Below the pieces are notes generated by a model. It searched no databases. It saw nothing but the letters and a program-made list of their open reading frames with translations, and was not told the origin of the DNA. 64,000 nucleotides of DNA, taken from NCBI GenBank assembly GCA_030280995.1, contig JASXTE010000001.1, positions 24,693,106 to 24,757,105 on the forward strand, written 5' to 3'. The DNA is from Hemileia vastatrix (Eukaryota > Basidiomycota > Pucciniomycetes > Pucciniales > Zaghouaniaceae). The first letter of the stretch is position 1. Each line of letters opens with the position of its first letter. Below, piece by piece: positions 48,103-59,830 of the stretch. The position numbers and the translations under genes were made by a program.

Positions 48103-48515
48103 CATCCTCCCTCAAATTGAGAATTTATGCATTCTACTTCACCAAAACCACCATGTTCACAAATTCTTCAAAATCCATCTCTGAAATGGGTCCCTGCCTG
48201 TCAATACTGTATTGACCATACCCTCATCTGAACCATAACACTACTAATCCATCCATACAGAACTACTTGTGATACCTGCTATTACAGAAAGAAATCTTGC
48301 TCTAGATCTGTTCCATTAACATCTGCAAAAGATTCACCTCCCCCTCAACCTGATCCATCTTCCAGCAAAACTAAAAGATCTAGGCCTTCCATCTTGATAC
48401 CCAGATTAATCAAAAAGTTACACCTTTCCAATAAGAGTGCAAAAACCACTAAAAACACTAGCTCTACCATACCTGGTCCTTCTGATGGTAAAACCAATGC
48501 TTCTCCATACTGAAA
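48103..48515 (+). pseudogene. Gag-like Cys-motif remnant of an older retroelement
   Basis: Interrupted frame with two Cys clusters (PACQYC and TTCDTCYYRKKSCS) followed by a Ser/Pro/Lys-rich stretch (KTKRSRPSILIPRLIKK). The ORF starting at 63898 begins with a matching QACDYCSFTHQECSF, so both are probably the same family. The 5' end was displaced by the LTR retrotransposon inserted at 48097. Confidence 0.5.
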
Positions 48516-48871
48516 TTTAAACTGATGAATTTCCAGTTCATTCCCATCCAGAAAGTGATGATTTCAATGTAGGAACCATTGAAACACCATCACCCAATAA
48601 ATTTCCCACCATCAAGGACAAATTCCAACAATACTCTTCTCAAAAAAAACATCTCATTCTAAACTACTTCCAATCCACTCCTGCCAAAGATCCACAGGAA
48701 ATTAAGAAAGGAAGACACCTCATCCACCAGTTCAAGACTAATTCTGAACACTTTGTTTCATCTCTTGATTCTCTTTTGTAATTGATTCTTGCCTGAAAAT
48801 CTTGACTTAGAAATGAAAAAATTGACCACTTTCCAGAGTTTCTCCATGTAGCCAACCATAAAAAAACTCCT

Positions 48872-50420
48872 CAGTTTAAAGTCTTGGGGGACTCATCTTA
48901 AGTTTTAAGTCTTGGGGGACTAACAGCCCTCATTTTATAGTCTTGGGGGACTCAAAACCTAAATCATAAAGACAGAACCAGAGATCAAACTATTAAAGAC
49001 TAAAGAAATATACTAACATTCTGGGGTAACTGTCTACAGAGCAGCCAGCTCATCAGTTACCCCCAAACTTTCCTTAACTAAATTCAGAGACTTCCCCTTT
49101 GGATTCCCTCTTCCAGAATTACACCAACATCACATTATCATTTTATAGTCCTGAAAGACTCAACCAACAAACCATCCTCATTTTATAGTCTTGGGGGACA
49201 ATACCATTATTCAGTTTAAAGTCTTGATGGAATGACCACAGTGTTCAGTTTAAAGTTTTGATGGACTTTAGAACCCATAGAGGATTCAAATTCTTGAAAT
49301 AAAATTGATATCAGCCAGTTTAAAGTCTTGAAGGACTAGTACATCCAAAAAATCATAAGACAAATTCTTGATAAAATCTTGAAAAACAGCCAGTTTAAAG
49401 TCTTAGAGGACTAAAAGATCCACAGTAGTAACAAAAATAAAAATCTTGAAGCAATCTTAAAAAAAAACCAGCCAGTTTTAAGTCTTGGAGGACTAACAGA
49501 ATATCTTGAAGTAGTATCCAAAAGTTCATGAGTTCCACTAGACCCTTCTTCCTGTCTAAAAAAATAACAAAATGGTATCCCCCAGCCAATTGATGAGCTT
49601 ATCCCCTGATACCTTACCAACATCCAAGTGCACCTTGATGTGGTCACACCCAGAAAATTTTTTTTTTTATATTGACTCCTCCTCTTCTACCAAAAACATT
49701 TCAAGAGACCTATCTTGAGCCTTTGAACAAACATAGCCTCCATAAAAAAATTTAAAGAAAAAAAGAGAAAAGAGAAAAAAATATTGAATCCACCACTTTT
49801 ACAGCCAACACCCTTAAACCACATAACAGAGCCAGGTCCAGGTCCACACAAAAGATCACTGGTTGGGCTCCTTACAATAACTAAAAATAATGGAAGACTT
49901 CCAGTGATCCACCACCAATCCAAATCAACCAAAGATAAAGAAGCCAGTCACAAGCCAGTTTAAAGTAATAGTGGACTTGAAACCTGAATAACAAAAACCA
50001 GAACTAGGATTCAGCTAGGACAAAAAAAATACTTGAAACAGATATTATGGGGTAACTGTTATACCAAGAATCCAGCTCATCAGTTACCCCCACACTTACC
50101 AAAATCAAAATCTAGAAGCCCCCCCTGGGTACCTTCTAACAAAAACACAAAATAGAACACAATAAACCAAAACCAATGAGTGTGAAGAGTCCATCACTTG
50201 AAGACCAGAAGATTTACCAGTTTAAATTCATAGAGGACTAAAGCCTGTGAAGTGAAACCAATACTAGGGTTCAACCAAATTAAGAGAATGGGCTGGAAAC
50301 AGACAATCTGGGGTAACTGTTGATAGAGCAGCCAGCCCATCAGTTACCCCCACACTTTCCAAAATAAAATCTAGACACCCCACCCTTGGGTACCTTCTAA
50401 CAAAAGGATTTTCCTACACA
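48872..50420 (+). repeat. Stem-loop module array in the older retroelement
   Basis: At least twelve copies of a 22-bp motif CAGTTTAAAGTCTTGGGGGACT (variants keep AGTC...GACT, a 4-bp stem) lie between 48872 and 50240. Three larger units (48925-49120, 49950-50150, 50210-50420) each contain one such motif, then a perfect 10-bp stem GGGGTAACTG/CAGTTACCCC with a 21-22-nt loop (49023-49064, 50049-50090, 50310-50350), then a CTTCTAAC or CTTCCAG end. No frame is conserved across the units. Confidence 0.85.
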
Positions 50421-51829
50421 AATCTTCTCCCATAAAAAACCAAAACCATTAAAAAACCATTAAAATTCTTGAAAGCCAGAAATCCACTTTAGAAATAAAA
50501 TTTTTTGCTTCTTAACCTCATGCTAAAAGTAAGATAGATAAAACCAATGATCATCATTTTTATCTTCATTTTCTTTTAAATAAAATATCCATCTTCACTT
50601 GAATTTTTCTTCTCTTCCATATTTATTACACTAAGATTTTTTTTTATATGGAGACTTGAATCAGAGAGACTGATAAGAATTGGACAAAACAAAAAAATCC
50701 TGACCAAAAACATAGACACCAAATTAAACAAAACCAAAACAAATTAAGTAGTTTATCCTCATTTTGGAGGAGTCAGATTCTTATAATCACCAGGCTGAAA
50801 CCAATAGGTTTGCCCCTAGGGTAACAAAAAGTTAATCCCCTCTTCCAATTCTGATATCCCATAATCAGACCTCCAAATAAAATCCCCATCCTTCTCCATA
50901 CACTGAATTTACCATCAATTTCATTCCCAGTGTCTATCCACCCTATATCCTTTGAAACAGAGCAATCTACAGCATCAATAATTTTATTCTCTCTAAAAAA
51001 ACCTTCTCCAGTTGAGAAAAGATGCTTAGAGTTTAATTTCTCTAACTCCAAATCATCAATCACAAAATTATTCTGAAATTTAAAAAAATCCTCCAAAACA
51101 GGACCCAGAGCCCTGAAAGAATCATCTTCCCCCAAGCAACCATCCTCTGATCTTGAGGGAACCAGCTTGGAATTATATTCCTCCAACAAACACCACACAA
51201 TATGGGGGGCTGACTTGCTAGCGAGTCCACAACCTTGGACCCAAACTCACCACAGATTGAACACACATTGAGCTATTGATAAAGGAACCATACAATCAGG
51301 GATGAACACCACTCAGCAGAACAGTTTTAGGTGAGTTTTCAAGTAGAGTTCAGTATGGGTTCAGTCTGAGTTCAGGTTGAGGACTTGCTAGTAAGTCCAC
51401 CCCCTATATTGTGTAGTGAAACATACATCCAGAACATACACCACAGGAAATCTGGGAGTGAACTGCTAGCAGTTCCCTCTATTTGAAACTATCAGGAATT
51501 TATCAGGAAACTGTTGGGAAACCATCCTGAAACTGTCAGAAATATGTTTTTAAATCAGATGAAAAAACATTGAAAAAACAAACTGTCACAGATTGAATCC
51601 AGAATAATCCCTCCTTGAGTAGAGCTTAGGAACCACATTGAACATTAGTTAATCTCAGGTTTGGCAAAAGGTTGAACAACATCACTTAGCATACCTTAAT
51701 ATTCAAATATTAAACTTGAATATATGTTGTGTGTTTGATATAGATGCATATGCATTTGAATTTGCATGGTGGATACTTATTGCATGTTAAAAGATGATGT
51801 GAAATGCCTATCCAAAGTGTATGCATAAT
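50421..51829. other. Retroelement interior, no recognised protein
   Basis: A 141-codon minus-strand frame (50773-51198) is open but resembles nothing known and is antisense to the element. TGCTAGCA-centred palindromes occur at 51212, 51381 and 51460. Reverse transcriptase motifs are not found. Confidence 0.45.
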
Positions 51830-52180
51830 GACTATGAAGAATAAATATGCATGAAAAATATGCATAAAAATATGCATAAAAATATGCATAGTGACTATGC
51901 ATAAAAAATATTCAGATTGAATATGCATAAAAAATATGAATATTGAATATGCATAAAAATATGAAAATTGAATATGCATTAAAAATAAGCATATTGAATA
52001 TGCAAAAAAAAGGTGCGTATATGTATATGAATAAAATATATTAATATGCATATACATCTGTATAATGAATATGCATATGCATATGCATAAATATGCATTA
52101 TGATAGAAAAATGCAAAAAAATGATGCTTAACGAGTATATTATATGCATAAATAGAAATATGCAATATGAATTCATATTG
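51830..52180. repeat. TATGCATA-rich degenerate microsatellite
   Basis: About 350 bp of irregular ATATGCATAAAAA units, each containing the palindrome ATGCAT. It sits just upstream of the RNase H fragment, in the place where reverse transcriptase should be. Confidence 0.85.
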
Positions 52181-52297
52181 CATACAAATAACACTGGCAA
52201 ACCAACTTGACCAAAACTCATACTAAATTTTCATTCTGGACTAAAGGTGTGAGGGAAGAAAGAAAAACAGTCTGACATTAGAAAAATTTCAAGAATC

Positions 52298-54196
52298 TTG
52301 AGAAAGAGTGAATTAAAGTATGGTGCCACTCAATTAGAGTGCTTAGCATATTTATGGGCTTTAGAAAGGCTTCATTATTACCTAGATGATCAAAAGTTTG
52401 AATTAGTTACTGATTGCAGTGCTTTAAAATACCTCTTAAACTTGAAGACACCAAATAGACATATGTTTAGGTGGCAACTTGCTGTTCAAGAATACAGAGG
52501 TAGAATGAATATTATTCACAGGGCTGGAAATTTTCATTCAAATGTAGATATGTTGTCTAGATTACCTCTTCCAAATGATGTATCCAACCCAGCTTCTGTA
52601 CCTGAAGATGATACAGTACATATACATGGAATATATATTGTTGATATTGTAGAGGAACTATTGCAATTAATTCTGGATTCATATGATAAATATTCTGATT
52701 TAAATAAATTAGTTACAATCTTAAATGATCCAAAGAATGCTTCTATTCAAGCATTAATAAAAACTCTTCCTACAAATTACCAAAATGCTTTGAGTAAGGG
52801 AAAGTTTTCAATTGAAGATAGTTATATTTATTACAGGAGAAAACTTAAAAATGTCATTGTTATTCCTCCTTCTATGAAAGACAACATCTTAAAACTTTGT
52901 CATGATGACATATTAGCAGGACATTTTGATCTTGTGAAAACCATAATCAGAATTAAAAACACTGCTTGGTGGGCTAATATGTCTGAGGACACTAAATTAT
53001 ATGTTGAATCTTGTGATTCTTGCCAAAAATCTAAAAGATTGACAGGTAAAAGAGCAGGATTGTTGCAAGACATTGAAGCACCTGATGCTCCTTGGCAAAT
53101 AATTAACATTGATTTTGTCACTGGTCTTCCTGTAGCAGGTAAAGACAGTTATAACTCTAGTTGGGTAATAGTGGATTGATTCACCAAAATGTGCAAATTT
53201 ATTCCCACCCACAAAGATGTATCCACAAAAGAATTAGCTTTCTTATGGTGATAATACATGTTCAATATTGTTGGATTTCCAAAAGCCATTATTTCTGACA
53301 GAAACCCAAAATTTACATCTGAATTTTGGATGTCTTTGATGGATATATGTGGCTGTGAGTTGAAACTATCTACAGCTCACCATCCTCAGACTGATGGTCT
53401 AGCTGAAAGAATGATTCAAACTATGGAAGATATGATTAGAAGGTATTGTGCCTTTGGATTAGAATATAAATAAAATGACAGATTTACTCATGAATGGGTT
53501 ACTCTATTACCAGGTCTTGAGTTTGCTTATAATAGCACTTTTCATTCTGTCACTGAGAAAAAGCCTTTTGAGCTTTGGCTAGGTTATTTCCCAAACACTC
53601 CAGCTCAAATTCTCAAAAATAAATTAACTAAGTTGGAACTACACCCTGGTATAAAGTCTTTTATGCAAATGCAACAGCTGTGCAGAAAACATGCTCATAG
53701 CTGTATTGATAAAGCATTTGAATATGAAAAGAAAAGATGGAATAAATCCCATAAAGAATACACATTTTACAAGGGTGATGAAGTGTTGATGTCTACTGTT
53801 CATTTAAATCTACAAGGAAACCAAAAATTAAAAGATCCTTTTGTAGGACCATTTGTTGTTAAAAGAATGGTTGGAAATAATGTGGTAGAAGTTTTATTGT
53901 ATTCTCCATATGATAGAAAACATCCTTTTTTCTTAATTTCCTTGTTTAAACCTTATACTTCCAACAGTGACTTATTTCCCAAAAGAAGGGGAAGACCTAA
54001 GAAAAACCCTCAGGAAGTCACAGAAACTTCAGAAATCGATAAAATTCTAAATGATAAAATTACCACTTCTAAAAAAGGTATTGAATATTTATTGAGGTAT
54101 AAAAACAAATAATCTGAACATGATGCATGGATACCTGGAAAAGAAATTTTTAACCTTCCTACTCTGTTAAAAAAGTATAAAAAGAAAAAATCTTAG
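52298..54196 (+). pseudogene. Ty3-type RNase H-integrase-chromodomain pseudogene
   Basis: RNase H part (YGATQLECLAYLWALERLHY, VTDCSALKYLL, HRAGNFHSNVDMLSRL), then the integrase zinc finger (LCHDDILAGHFDLVKT..CDSCQK). The catalytic core has the first Asp in INIDFVTGLP, the second in IISDRNPKFTSEFW, and the Glu in QTDGLAERMIQTMED. A C-terminal GDEVLMSTVH block, an RGRPKK motif and a chromodomain-like YLLRYKNK end the protein. Stops at 53177, about 53252 and 53472, and near 54110, break it. Integrase inserts element cDNA; chromodomains steer insertion to heterochromatin in related elements. Reverse transcriptase and protease are missing. Confidence 0.9.
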
Positions 54197-54225
54197 CATT
54201 TTTTTTATTTTTTTTTAGAGTGTGG

Positions 54226-54332
54226 GAGTGTCAACCAGGCTGTCCCAGGAGCCAAGTAGAATGTTATAATACTTTATTGGAACCATAAGAGAGAATGAAT
54301 TTATGTATTTTATGTATTTAAAATAAAATATT
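54226..54332 (+). repeat. Possible start of a 3' LTR, interrupted
   Basis: Directly after the chromodomain remnant, TGTCAACCAGGC could be an LTR start. The sequence is then split by a MITE and a 7-kb Harbinger element, and may resume at 61916. Inference only. Confidence 0.35.
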
Positions 54333-54531
54333 AGGGGGTATCAAAGTTAAAATCTTACATTTCAAAATACCTCTTTTTTTCACCAAATCAACCATGGTTA
54401 TTTTTTAAAATATGCCATCTTGTGCACCCAAAACACCTTTTTACTGAGAATTAATGTCAAGTTTGTGGATTTCTTTTTGCGTTGTGAAATGCCTTTTAAA
54501 TAACTACAAATTTCTAAATTTGATACCCCCT
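54333..54531. mobile_element. 199-bp Harbinger-type MITE
   Basis: Ends AGGGGGTATCAAAG and AATTTGATACCCCCT; left flank ATT, right flank TTT. Reverse-oriented relative of 1877-2076 with similar interior. No coding capacity. Confidence 0.8.
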
Positions 54532-54914
54532 TTTTTATTGGATAATGAAATTATATAAATATATTATAAATAAGTAAAAAAATTACTATGTTAATTTTAT
54601 TATTAAGTAAATTATTCATATATTTACATAAAACATAATATATATTATATTCTATAAATCATGGTGCATTTTTATGTATTTAAAATTTATAAACTAATAA
54701 TTAATTATTTTTAAATATATATTATAAGTGTAATGATAAAATTAAATTATAATGTATTTAGAACTTAATAAATAAAGTTTATATATTAAATAAACCTTTT
54801 CATATGTTATTTTCCATAAATATTGGGCACTTTTTTTAACCCTTAATTTTGTCAGAAAAATTATTAAATAATCTAAAACACTTACATAATAAAATAAATT
54901 GAAATACTTATATT
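54532..54914. other. AT-rich spacer
   Basis: Very AT-rich, no gene; lies between the MITE and the Harbinger element and may be LTR sequence of the interrupted retroelement. Confidence 0.4.
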
Positions 54915-55281
54915 AGGGGGTGTCAGTTCTGGCAAATACACACTTAACTTAAGTGCAGATTTCAAACCAAATCAGCACTTAAATTTTGAAAAAAGTCACT
55001 TATTTCAAAAAAGGGTGTCAGTCATAACCTCAAATCAGCACTTTTTTCCTGTTTTTTTTCACAACCACATGTTGGCCACAACATCCCTTCCTTTCTTACC
55101 CCATCCCTGTCACATGTGACACACTGACCTTCCTCACTCCCTACCCATCAATCCTTGGCACACACCCCTTCCTAACATTTTCAACATTTCATTACAACAT
55201 TTTGACCAGGCATGTTTACATTCTTTTTTACTTATTTCTTCTACCTCTTAATCTCTTTTCTTGTTATGTACCAGTTCTATA

Positions 55282-56587
55282 ATGCCTTCTAGACATTCCA
55301 AATCTCAAAAGGTAACTCAAAAATCTGCTTCCTCACAAAAGTCTCCTTGTAAAGCAAGCCCCACACCTGAAAAATCAAAGTCAGGTCAGCTAAAAAAGGA
55401 TGATTATCTCATCATAATTAACTTCCTTAAAATAAAATCAAATTATGATGCATGTTTTGAATGTGAAAAGTCCACTCGTATTGGATGTCCACCTTCTTCA
55501 AAGGTTAATGGCTACTTATTGATGGCCAATGAAGTAAGGAAGAAAAAAAGGGTGAGAATTGATATCAATCCTAAAAAAATGAAGGAGAGATTTAAGAGTT
55601 ATCAATCAATATATATAAAAAGGCTCATCATGCTGCAAATGAAACTGGCTTTGGTATTGACGATGATAATTTGGAGATTGGAATTACTACTGTTTCCAAA
55701 AAGCTCAATGTCATGTGTCCTTTCTATGAGGAAATGGATAATCTTTTTGGCTCCAGAGTTGATGTAAACCCTTGGTTTCTACAAAATAGTAATAAGGATA
55801 TACCCTCTGGATCCAAACATTCCTATAATCTTCCCGACACACCTTTACTTGAAGGAGATCAATCCCCTCCACCTTCTAACCATAGTTCAGCTGAAGATGA
55901 TCCCAACTATCAAGCAGAACAATTATATTTCAGCAGATCTGAATCCTCAGAGCCCCAAAATTTAAATGTATGATTACTTTTTCTTTTTTCTTCAATTCTT
56001 CTCTAAACTTCTCTTTCTTTCTAGTCTCCTACTCAAACTAAAACTCCATTAAATAATCTCAATTCTGGAAATTTGAATCCCGCTTTAAAAGCTACTTTAG
56101 ATGAACTTCCTGAAGTCTCTTGTTCAAAATCCAAACTAAAGAGACGACCCTCAACTTCAATGAACTTGAAGCATCTTTTAAAACATGGTAATACTTCAAC
56201 AAGCTCAATTGGCTTTCTTGAGGATTATTTTGAAAAAAAAGATATAAGTAAGATTTGTTTACTATATATCTTATTCATTAACTTATTAATTTATTTATTT
56301 CTATTTAATTTTCTCAGAAAAATCAACTATTGCAAAAAATACCCTTGATATTGAGAAGATGAAGTTTGATCATATGCTAAGGAAAGATCAGCAAGCCTTA
56401 GATTTGGAAGAAAAAAAATTTGAGTCAGAGAAGATGGAAAGAGTAAATGACCGTCAATTTCAAAGAGAAATTGCTACTTGTGAATTGGAAAAACAAGAAA
56501 GTTTTAAAAAAAGATTTCTTTATGGAATGTGTAAAAAATGGCCAATCTTATGAGGACATTAAAAAATTGCTTGACCTTTTCAATTGA
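55282..56587 (+). pseudogene. SANT/trihelix-like DNA-binding protein of the Harbinger element
   Basis: Homologous to the SANT genes of the array but diverged: SGQLKKDDYLIIINFLKIKS, PPSSKVNGYLLMANEV, INPKKMKERFKSYQSIY. A 2-base expansion in an AT run at about 55612 shifts frame before TGFGID. Exon 2 runs about 56025-56248 and exon 3 from about 56319. A one-base change in the A-run at 56507 shifts the tail, which otherwise reads KKDFFMECVKNGQSYEDIKK, matching the array copies. Apart from these two slips the gene looks recently intact. Faces the dioxygenase gene tail to tail. Confidence 0.8.
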
Positions 56588-56869
56588 TAAATTATTTTTC
56601 TAGGTAAATTAATTTTGTTTGATTTATTTTTGGTAATATTTTCTTATATGCTGACTTATAAAAAGTCTTGAATATAGTACTTTTTTTTTGAAGAATTTTC
56701 GAAATAATCATACAATTTTTCTATCTTTACATTCAAGTCAATAAGTTTGCTTATATTTTTTTTTGCCAAAAATTTGAAAATATAATACAATTATTCTATA
56801 TTTACTTTCATAACAATAAGTTTGCTAATCTAAATACTGCTAAGTAATTAAAATTCTATATCTCTTTTG

Positions 56870-57010
56870 AAAATTTGGCAGTACCTCCCCTTGAATTTTA
56901 TTGAAACAAGGGGTGGGTACCACCAAATTTTTCTAAGTCATCAATTTCACATGTCAGATTTAAAAATTTGGCAATACCCTCCCCTGCATTTTATTGAAGT
57001 AAAGAGTGAA
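56870..57010. repeat. GTATTGCC-type intergene repeats of the Harbinger element
   Basis: Inverted-orientation units (GAAAATTTGGCAGTACC..; TTTGGCAATACCCTCCCCTGC) matching those between the convergent genes in the array, in the same position relative to them. Confidence 0.8.
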
Positions 57011-57379
57011 AGTCACCAACATTTAATATAATTTCATTAATTAATTAATATATAAATAAGATATATCAAATTTACTACTTTTAAAGTAATGACAATTCCT
57101 CTAGCCAAAATGCAGATCAAATTGAGAAACAAAAGTTTGGGACTTTCCACAGGTATAGGCTAGATGAGCCCCATGAAACAAATAAATGTTATCATGATTA
57201 CCTGTTATACAACCAAAGGTCTTTGTCCCATTACTTTAGTTGACGAAATTGATATATAAAAAATATTTATTAAAAATTTATGAAAAAATATAAATTTTTT
57301 GATGACAACTCTAATCCCCATACTTTTTGAATCTAGATAGAGTTTTTTTAAATTGATTAACTTTACCTTCTTTCTTTAC

Positions 57380-58290
57380 CTTGTTTATTCTTTGAATCAA
57401 CTTATGACTGATTTGAAATGAGCAACCAAAATGTGTGAAATCTTGACAGGAGTCCAAACCAGGAGGAGCTTTGGTCATTTGATGATTATCCTGAGAATAA
57501 TTCCAAATAGATTTGATAATACCATTTCCCAAACCCAAATCAATGATGCACCAGTGGTCTGGAAAACATAAACAATGTCCTTTGATTTTAGCTGGAGATG
57601 GTATTGGTTGGCCAGTTATTGGATTGATATATGAGAATATACCAAAAGTAAGAATATTGGCATCATTCCCTTTGATATGAATCCTATTGTGGAATCCAGA
57701 ATAAGTGATAATAAAATTAGAAAATAAAAGATATTCATGGCTATTATCTTCCCATTTGGAGTCACACCAATTTGGTATTCCAACTTTGGTTGCAAGTTCA
57801 TGATTTTTTTCAAATGCTTTATTACAGAGCTTTTTAAGTCAAAGAGCAAGAAAAGAGTTAAAGGAAGTTAGAGTATCCCATAAGCAAAAATCTTCATATT
57901 TTTGAGCTTTAGTGATATTCTTGAGCAATGAATATATGCCTATATAATTGGAATAAGTGAAATGATATTAAGAATGGAACAAAAATTATTGGACATACCA
58001 AGAGAATATCCTTTAACAAAACCTGGTCTCCAACCAAATCCAATCATGATACAACCCAAAAAACTTGTATTCCTTAAAGGTAACCAAACCAAAGCCATTT
58101 GCAAAAGAGTTATGAAAAGATCAGATAGATGATTAAAAGATTCATCTTTTACACCATTGAATGAATGAACTTCCAAAATGAATTGAGCCTTATAAGTATT
58201 ACTGATAACTGCAAGAACTCGATCATCTCCAAATTTGGTTAGATATTTGATATCTTCTGTTAATATTTTTGGATATTGATTTTTTTTATC
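57380..58290 (-). pseudogene. Tet-like 2OG-Fe(II) oxygenase of the Harbinger element
   Basis: Two exons. The upstream one (about 58290-58008) reads DIKYLTKFGDDRVLAVI and MIGFGWRPGFVKGYSL; the intron starts GTATGT and ends TTATATAG. The second reads IYSLLKNITKAQKYEDFCLW on through LYFPDH-type and NHQMTKAPPG blocks to FTHFGCSFQIS. Two defects: an in-frame stop after SFLAL (about 57840), and the iron-ligand motif HxD changed to HIK (FHNRIHIKGNDA). So it is not an active oxygenase, but it preserves the N-terminal exon that array copy 1 lacks. The (GGTGGA)n block lies just upstream. Confidence 0.85.
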
Positions 58291-58356
58291 TAATTTAGTT
58301 TTATGAAAAAATTTTTTTGGGATATGACAAAAAAAACATTTGCAGAGAATTTTTTT

Positions 58357-58500
58357 TATCAGATATCTTTTCTTCTGATGAGACTGATTATCTTTAATTT
58401 TTTTTAATATTTTAGAAGATGAATTTTTTTTTCATATATCTTTTCTTCTGATGCGACTGATTATCATTAAATTTTTTTGATTATTTAGAAGATGATTGTC
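58357..58500. repeat. Tandem duplication of about 75 bp
   Basis: The block ATATCTTTTCTTCTGAT..GACTGATTATC..TTTAGAAGATGA occurs twice in a row (about 58360 and 58434). Non-coding. Confidence 0.7.
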
Positions 58501-58679
58501 TTGAAATTGATTTTGAAGAATATGATAGAGTTGATAAATATGAAGATGATAAAGAAGATAAAGATGAAGATGATAGAAAAGTAAGGGGTGAATCTGAAGA
58601 AGAAGACATTTTTTTGATCTGAAAAAAATTTTAAATGTCAAAAAAATTCAACACATTTTTTTTTAAAAAAAAACTCACC

Positions 58680-59036
58680 TAAGGTGGAGATGGAGATGGT
58701 GGTGGCAAAAGGGGTGGAGGTGGAGATGATGGTGGAAAGAGGAGGTAGAGATGGAGATGGTGCTGGTTAGAGGAGGTGGAGATGGAGATGGTGGTGGTGA
58801 GAGGTGGAGGTGAAGGTGGTGGTGACAAGAGGAGATGGTGGTGGAGGTGGAGATGGTGGTGGTGAGAGGAGGTGGAGGTGGTGATGGTGGTGGCAAAAGG
58901 AGGAGGTGGTAGAGGCGAGAGGAGGAGATGATGGAGATGGAGGTGAAGGCAAGAGGAGGCAAGAGGAGGAGGTGGTGGAGGTGGTGGAGATGGAGGTGGA
59001 GGTGGAGGCAAGAGGAGGAGGTGTATATAAGCACTC
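58680..59036. repeat. GGTGGA-rich block (left arm of strand-switch repeat)
   Basis: Irregular GGAGGTGGAGAT/GGTGGTG sequence on the plus strand. Together with the following CCACCT block it forms an inverted pair around about 59037. Long ORFs through it (poly-Gly, His/Leu/Pro) are artefacts. Confidence 0.9.
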
Positions 59037-59039
59037 ATA

Positions 59040-59830
59040 ACACTCCTCCACCTCTCAACACCTTCTCCTCCACCTCCTCCACCTCCCCAACCTCTCGCCT
59101 CTACCTCCACCTTCTCCACTTCCACCATCATCTCCATCATCTCCACCACCTCCTCCTCTTGCCTCCTCTTTCCTCCACCTTTACCTCCATCTCCTCCACT
59201 TCCACTTCCACCTCCACTTCCACCTCCACCTCCACCTCCACCTCCACCTCCACCTCCACCTCCACCTCCACCTCCACCTCCACCTCCACCTCCACCTCCA
59301 CCTCCACCTCCACCTCCACCTCCACCTCCACCTCCACCTCCACCTCCACCTCCACCTCCACCTCCACCTCCACCTCCACCTCCACCTCCACCTCCACCTC
59401 CACCTCCACCTCCACCTCCACCTCCACCTCCACCTCCACCTCCACCTCCACCTCCACCTCCACCTCCACCTCCACCTCCACCTCCACCTCCACCTCCACC
59501 TCCACCTCCACCTCCACCTCCACCTCCACCTCCACCTCCACCTCCACCTCCACCTCCACCTCCACCTCCACCTCCACCTCCACCTCCACCTCCACCTCCA
59601 CCTCCACCTCCACCTCCACCTCCACCTCCACCTCCACCTCCACCTCCACCTCCACCTCCACCTCCACCTCCACCTCCACCTCCACCTCCACCTCCACCTC
59701 CACCTCCACCTCCACCTCCACCTCCACCTCCACCTCCACCTCCACCTCCACCTCCACCTCCACCTCCACCTCCACCACCTCTCTCCACCACCTCCACCTC
59801 TACCTCTACCTCCACCTCCACCTCCCCCTC
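59040..59830. repeat. CCACCT block with perfect (CCACCT)n core
   Basis: 59210-59775 is an essentially perfect hexanucleotide array of about 94 units, flanked by degenerate CTCCACC sequence. Frames read Ser-Thr, Gly, Val-Glu or Trp-Arg repeats depending on strand and frame, all artefacts. Confidence 0.95.

Noticed and set aside
48872..50420. CRISPR-like direct repeats
   Set aside because: Spacing and units are irregular, the repeats are imperfect, and the genome is eukaryotic.
50773..51198. 141-codon minus-strand ORF in the retroelement
   Set aside because: Antisense in an element whose other parts read on the plus strand; no recognised domain.
51710..52183. 157-codon minus-strand ORF rich in His/Tyr/Ile
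   Set aside because: Translation of the TATGCATA repeat.
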